Shown in pieces: positions 61,674 through 64,000 of a DNA stretch of 64,000 nucleotides. The stretch covers positions 812,501 to 876,500 of the forward strand of contig NZ_JAVLAT010000001.1 in NCBI RefSeq assembly GCF_032190615.1, read 5' to 3'. The DNA comes from Brucella pseudogrignonensis (GTDB taxonomy: Bacteria; Pseudomonadota; Alphaproteobacteria; Rhizobiales; Rhizobiaceae). Position 1 is the stretch's first letter; each line of letters begins with the position of its first letter. The notes beneath the pieces were generated by a model. It saw only the letters and a list, made by a program, of their open reading frames with translations. It did no database searches and was not told where the DNA came from. A program made the translations under genes and the position numbers.

Positions 61674-61700
61674 TCGAAACAGATGGCCACGCTCGAAAAA

Positions 61701-61720
61701 ATTTGTTTGCACAAACTTTT
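61701..61720. repeat. Imperfect palindrome similar to the one after rep
   Basis: ATTTGTTTGCACAAACTTTT; shares TTTGTT and ACAAACTTTT with 57501-57521. Lies 28 bases after the XRE gene. Confidence 0.35.
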
Positions 61721-61857
61721 CGTTCGGAAACTCCGTTAGGCTGCAACCAAAACGGCCTATTAATGAAAATAGCACTATATAAAAAGCACGGAACCTTGTT
61801 TTTTAACCATGTTTATCAATGACTTCTAAAGTATAACTTTTCCTCGTCCAAAAACAC

Positions 61858-61885
61858 AAAAAGCGCGGAAAACCGCGCTTTTTTT
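61858..61885 (-). terminator. Terminator of glmM
   Basis: AAAAAGCGCGG and CCGCGCTTTTTTT with a four-base AAAA loop, 20 bases after the glmM stop. T-rich also on the plus strand, so it may act in both directions. Confidence 0.85.
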
Positions 61886-61904
61886 AAATTTATAGTCCGA
61901 CTGA

Positions 61905-63257
61905 TCAGGCCGCAGCGCTTTCCGAAGAAATCACGTTGATGATGTCGTTAACGACCTTCTCAACGAGTGCACGGTCATCGCCTTCCGCCATAACGCGGAT
62001 CAGCGGTTCAGTTCCGGATGGACGAATAACCAGACGCCCCTGCGAACCCAGACGATCAGTCGCTTCATCGATAGCGCTCTTAACCTTCTTATTTTCAAGC
62101 GGCTTTCCGCCAGCGGTACGCACATTCTTAAGAAGCTGTGGCACTGGCTCAAACTTGCGGCACAACTCGCTCAACGGCTTGTTCTCTTCCTGTGCAACGG
62201 CAAGAATCTGCAAGGCAGAGACCAGCCCATCGCCCGTCGTAGCAAAATCCGACAGAACAATATGACCGGACTGTTCCCCACCAACATTGAAGCCATGCTC
62301 ACGCATGTGTTCAACCACGTAGCGGTCGCCAACCTTGGTACGGGCCAGCGTCATGTTATGATCATGCAGGTAACGCTCAAGGCCGAGATTGGACATGATC
62401 GTCGCGACGATCCCACCGCCTTGCAGACGATCTGACTTTGCCCATGATTCGGCAATAACCGCGAGAAGCTGGTCGCCGTCGATCACGGTGCCGTTTTCAT
62501 CGACAAGCAGAACGCGATCCGCATCGCCATCAAGCGCAATGCCGACATCGGCGCGCACTTCATGCACCTTCTTCATCAGGCCAATCGGATGGGTCGAGCC
62601 GCAATCCTCATTGATATTGATGCCGTTTGGCTCGTCATTAATGGTGATGACCTCGGCGCCGAGTTCCCAAAGTGCGGCGGGCGCTACCTTGTAGCCCGCG
62701 CCATTGGCGCAATCCACCACAACGCGAAGACCATTAAGCGAGATATTGCGCGGCAGCGTGCGCTTCGCAAATTCGATATAGCGATAAATATCACCATCGA
62801 CGCGCTTGGCCTTACCCACTTCGCCATGGGTCGCGAGATGCGCAGAGAGATCGCTATCGATCAGGCTTTCAATCTGCAATTCGATCTCATCTGAGAGCTT
62901 GAAGCCATCAGGACCAAACAGCTTGATACCATTGTCATAGAATGGATTGTGCGAAGCCGAGATCATCACACCAATATCGGCACGCAGCGAACGGCAAAGC
63001 ATCGCGACCGCAGGCGTTGGAATTGGACCGAGCAGAAACACGTCCATACCGGCGGCAGTGAACCCCGCCACAAGCGCATTTTCCAGCATGTAACCAGAGC
63101 GGCGCGTATCCTTACCGATCACAACGCGCGAAGCTTGGCCCTTGCGGCGAAAAATATGCCCAACCGCCATACCGACTTTCATGGCAATATCTGGCGTCAT
63201 CGGAAAGCTGTTTGCCTTACCGCGAATACCATCAGTTCCAAAATATTTACGTGTCAT
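61905..63257 (-). CDS. glmM: Phosphoglucosamine mutase
   Basis: 450 residues from the ATG at 63257 ([20 protein letters not shown]). Converts glucosamine-6-phosphate to glucosamine-1-phosphate for peptidoglycan and lipopolysaccharide. The phosphoserine loop is [20 protein letters not shown] (Ser about 103), the metal loop [18 protein letters not shown], and the sugar-binding loop [19 protein letters not shown]. The phosphate-binding end is [19 protein letters not shown] longer frame to 63341 has no similarity. Lies downstream of ftsH on the same strand, the order usual in Brucella and rhizobia, but with a terminator in between. Confidence 0.97.
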   Translation of the reverse strand: MTRKYFGTDGIRGKANSFPMTPDIAMKVGMAVGHIFRRKGQASRVVIGKDTRRSGYMLENALVAGFTAAGMDVFLLGPIPTPAVAMLCRSLRADIGVMISASHNPFYDNGIKLFGPDGFKLSDEIELQIESLIDSDLSAHLATHGEVGKAKRVDGDIYRYIEFAKRTLPRNISLNGLRVVVDCANGAGYKVAPAALWELGAEVITINDEPNGININEDCGSTHPIGLMKKVHEVRADVGIALDGDADRVLLVDENGTVIDGDQLLAVIAESWAKSDRLQGGGIVATIMSNLGLERYLHDHNMTLARTKVGDRYVVEHMREHGFNVGGEQSGHIVLSDFATTGDGLVSALQILAVAQEENKPLSELCRKFEPVPQLLKNVRTAGGKPLENKKVKSAIDEATDRLGSQGRLVIRPSGTEPLIRVMAEGDDRALVEKVVNDIINVISSESAAA

Positions 63258-63559
63258 ATTCTTAGCCTTGCGTTGCGCCATAAAGCTGTCTCGAAGCAAT
63301 AAAAAATCAGTCGCGGTTATTTTATGAGACTGCAATGACATCCGGGGTCGTTAGCCCGGCAATCGATTGTCTGCGTTAATAGCGCAAAACCACCCGTCAT
63401 TGCAATTTCACCTTTCGGGGAAACAAATTATATCAAAGCATCAATTCCCAAAGTTGCCATATGATGCGCCGAAATCCTTAACCGAGCCTTTCCAACAAAA
63501 TGCGCCTCAAAAACAGAAAAGCCGGACAGAATGCCCGGCTTTTAAAATTGTTACGATAC
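63258..63559. other. Region between ftsH and glmM
   Basis: 302 bases without a gene. It contains the ftsH terminator (63517-63543) and presumably the glmM promoter; no further motif was recognised. Confidence 0.45.
63517..63543 (-). terminator. Terminator of ftsH
   Basis: AAAAGCCGG and CCGGCTTTT arms with a nine-base loop, 16 bases after the ftsH stop. Confidence 0.75.
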
Positions 63560-64000
63560 TTACTGCGGCTGTGGGTTGGGCTCAATACCAGGCTCACTGC
63601 CGGGTTCTTCACCCTTGCGCTTGCGTGGGCTGCCAGCTTTCGGAACGCCCGAACCACGCGATGGCGTATCATTCCCTTGATCACGCGATGGCTTGTTGCC
63701 CGCAAGCAGTTCCTTGATTTCATCGCCACTGAGCGTTTCATATTCAAGCAGACCTTCAGCAAGAGCAATCCAGTCCTCACGCTTTTCAGTCAGGATACGG
63801 GTTGCTTCTGCATAGGCTTCATCCACAAGACGGCGTACTTCAGCATCAATGATCTGCGCAGTTGCTTCCGAAATATTCTGCGTGCGCGAAACCGAGTGAC
63901 CGAGGAACACTTCTTCCTGATTGTCGCCATAGGCCACGCGACCTAGCTTGTCGGAATAACCCCACTGCGTTACCATCGAACGCGCTAGCTTGGTTGCCTG
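63560..64000 (-). CDS. ftsH: ATP-dependent zinc metalloprotease FtsH, C-terminal part (runs off the right edge)
   Basis: 147 residues visible, frame open to the window edge. Segment [19 protein letters not shown] and [20 protein letters not shown] are typical of the FtsH peptidase domain after the zinc-binding HEAGH, which lies outside the window. The last 40 residues are a Pro/Gly/Lys-rich tail ([20 protein letters not shown]). FtsH degrades membrane proteins and cytosolic regulators such as RpoH, also encoded in this window. Confidence 0.93.
   Translation of the reverse strand, partial: QATKLARSMVTQWGYSDKLGRVAYGDNQEEVFLGHSVSRTQNISEATAQIIDAEVRRLVDEAYAEATRILTEKREDWIALAEGLLEYETLSGDEIKELLAGNKPSRDQGNDTPSRGSGVPKAGSPRKRKGEEPGSEPGIEPNPQPQ

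Noticed and set aside
43043..61825. TTAACCAT...AT(T/C)AATG at 43043 and near 61806 as island attachment repeats
   Set aside because: Shared part is only the eight-base TTAACCAT plus a few bases; this is also a common CtrA half-site, so it does not show integration ends.
1..64000. CRISPR arrays
   Set aside because: No series of direct repeats with regular spacers was seen on either strand, and no cas genes are present.

Overview
The window reads as chromosomal DNA of an alphaproteobacterium of the Brucella/Ochrobactrum group (Hyphomicrobiales). The evidence is a NepR-EcfG-PhyR general stress response locus, an MbfA iron exporter under an Irr-type operator, an Omp25/Omp31-family porin-like protein with a CtrA-type site, a choloylglycine-hydrolase-family exported enzyme, and two copies of a roughly 110-bp palindromic repeat that resembles the Bru-RS repeats of Brucella. 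The large accessory island points to an environmental (Ochrobactrum-like) lineage rather than a classical Brucella, but this is inference.

Layout. 1-13 kb: end of gabD, a DedA/YqaA-like protein, dsbB, an HNH nuclease, a base-excision glycosylase divergent from gluQRS, malate synthase G, a regulator-plus-two-acetyltransferase operon, a SulP anion transporter, an MFS transporter divergent from mbfA. 13-21 kb: a glutamine amidotransferase, an Lrp-type regulator, dut, macAB, and exbB-exbD-tonB on the opposite strand behind a candidate RirA operator. 21-28 kb: small envelope proteins, then the general stress response locus (HisKA_2 kinase, ecfG, nepR, divergent phyR, DUF1328 protein, HWE kinase) and a previously unannotated candidate EcfG-dependent small RNA, then a Fur/Mur-type regulator. 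28-43 kb: exported amide hydrolase, several very small exported or membrane proteins, tRNA-Glu(CTC), a RluA-family synthase, rpoH, an exported pyrophosphatase, purA, serC-serA-GNAT behind a probable serC leader RNA, a BASS-family transporter and the Omp25-like protein.

43.0-59.2 kb is an accessory island between the Omp25-like gene and the flgE-like/glmM/ftsH segment. It holds a large serine recombinase, a split restriction-modification enzyme, a minimal tyrosine recombinase, several unrecognised genes (one paired with an HNH nuclease), a TIR-DUF3298 protein, and a small replicon-like module (DUF6626, HUH Rep, strong palindromes, DUF6641), ending with an unrecognised overlapping two-gene cassette. 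59.2-61.7 kb is an orphan, enlarged hook protein with three repeats of a hook-domain unit beside an XRE regulator. Core genes return with glmM and the end of ftsH.

How it fits together: iron handling is controlled from three places (Irr-type box at mbfA, RirA-type box at exbB, Fur/Mur gene with its own palindrome). The stress locus is a closed circuit: kinases act on PhyR, PhyR sequesters NepR, EcfG is freed, and EcfG promoters are visible before phyR, before the DUF1328 gene and before the small RNA. The most interesting items are that small RNA and the unexplained defence-like genes of the island.
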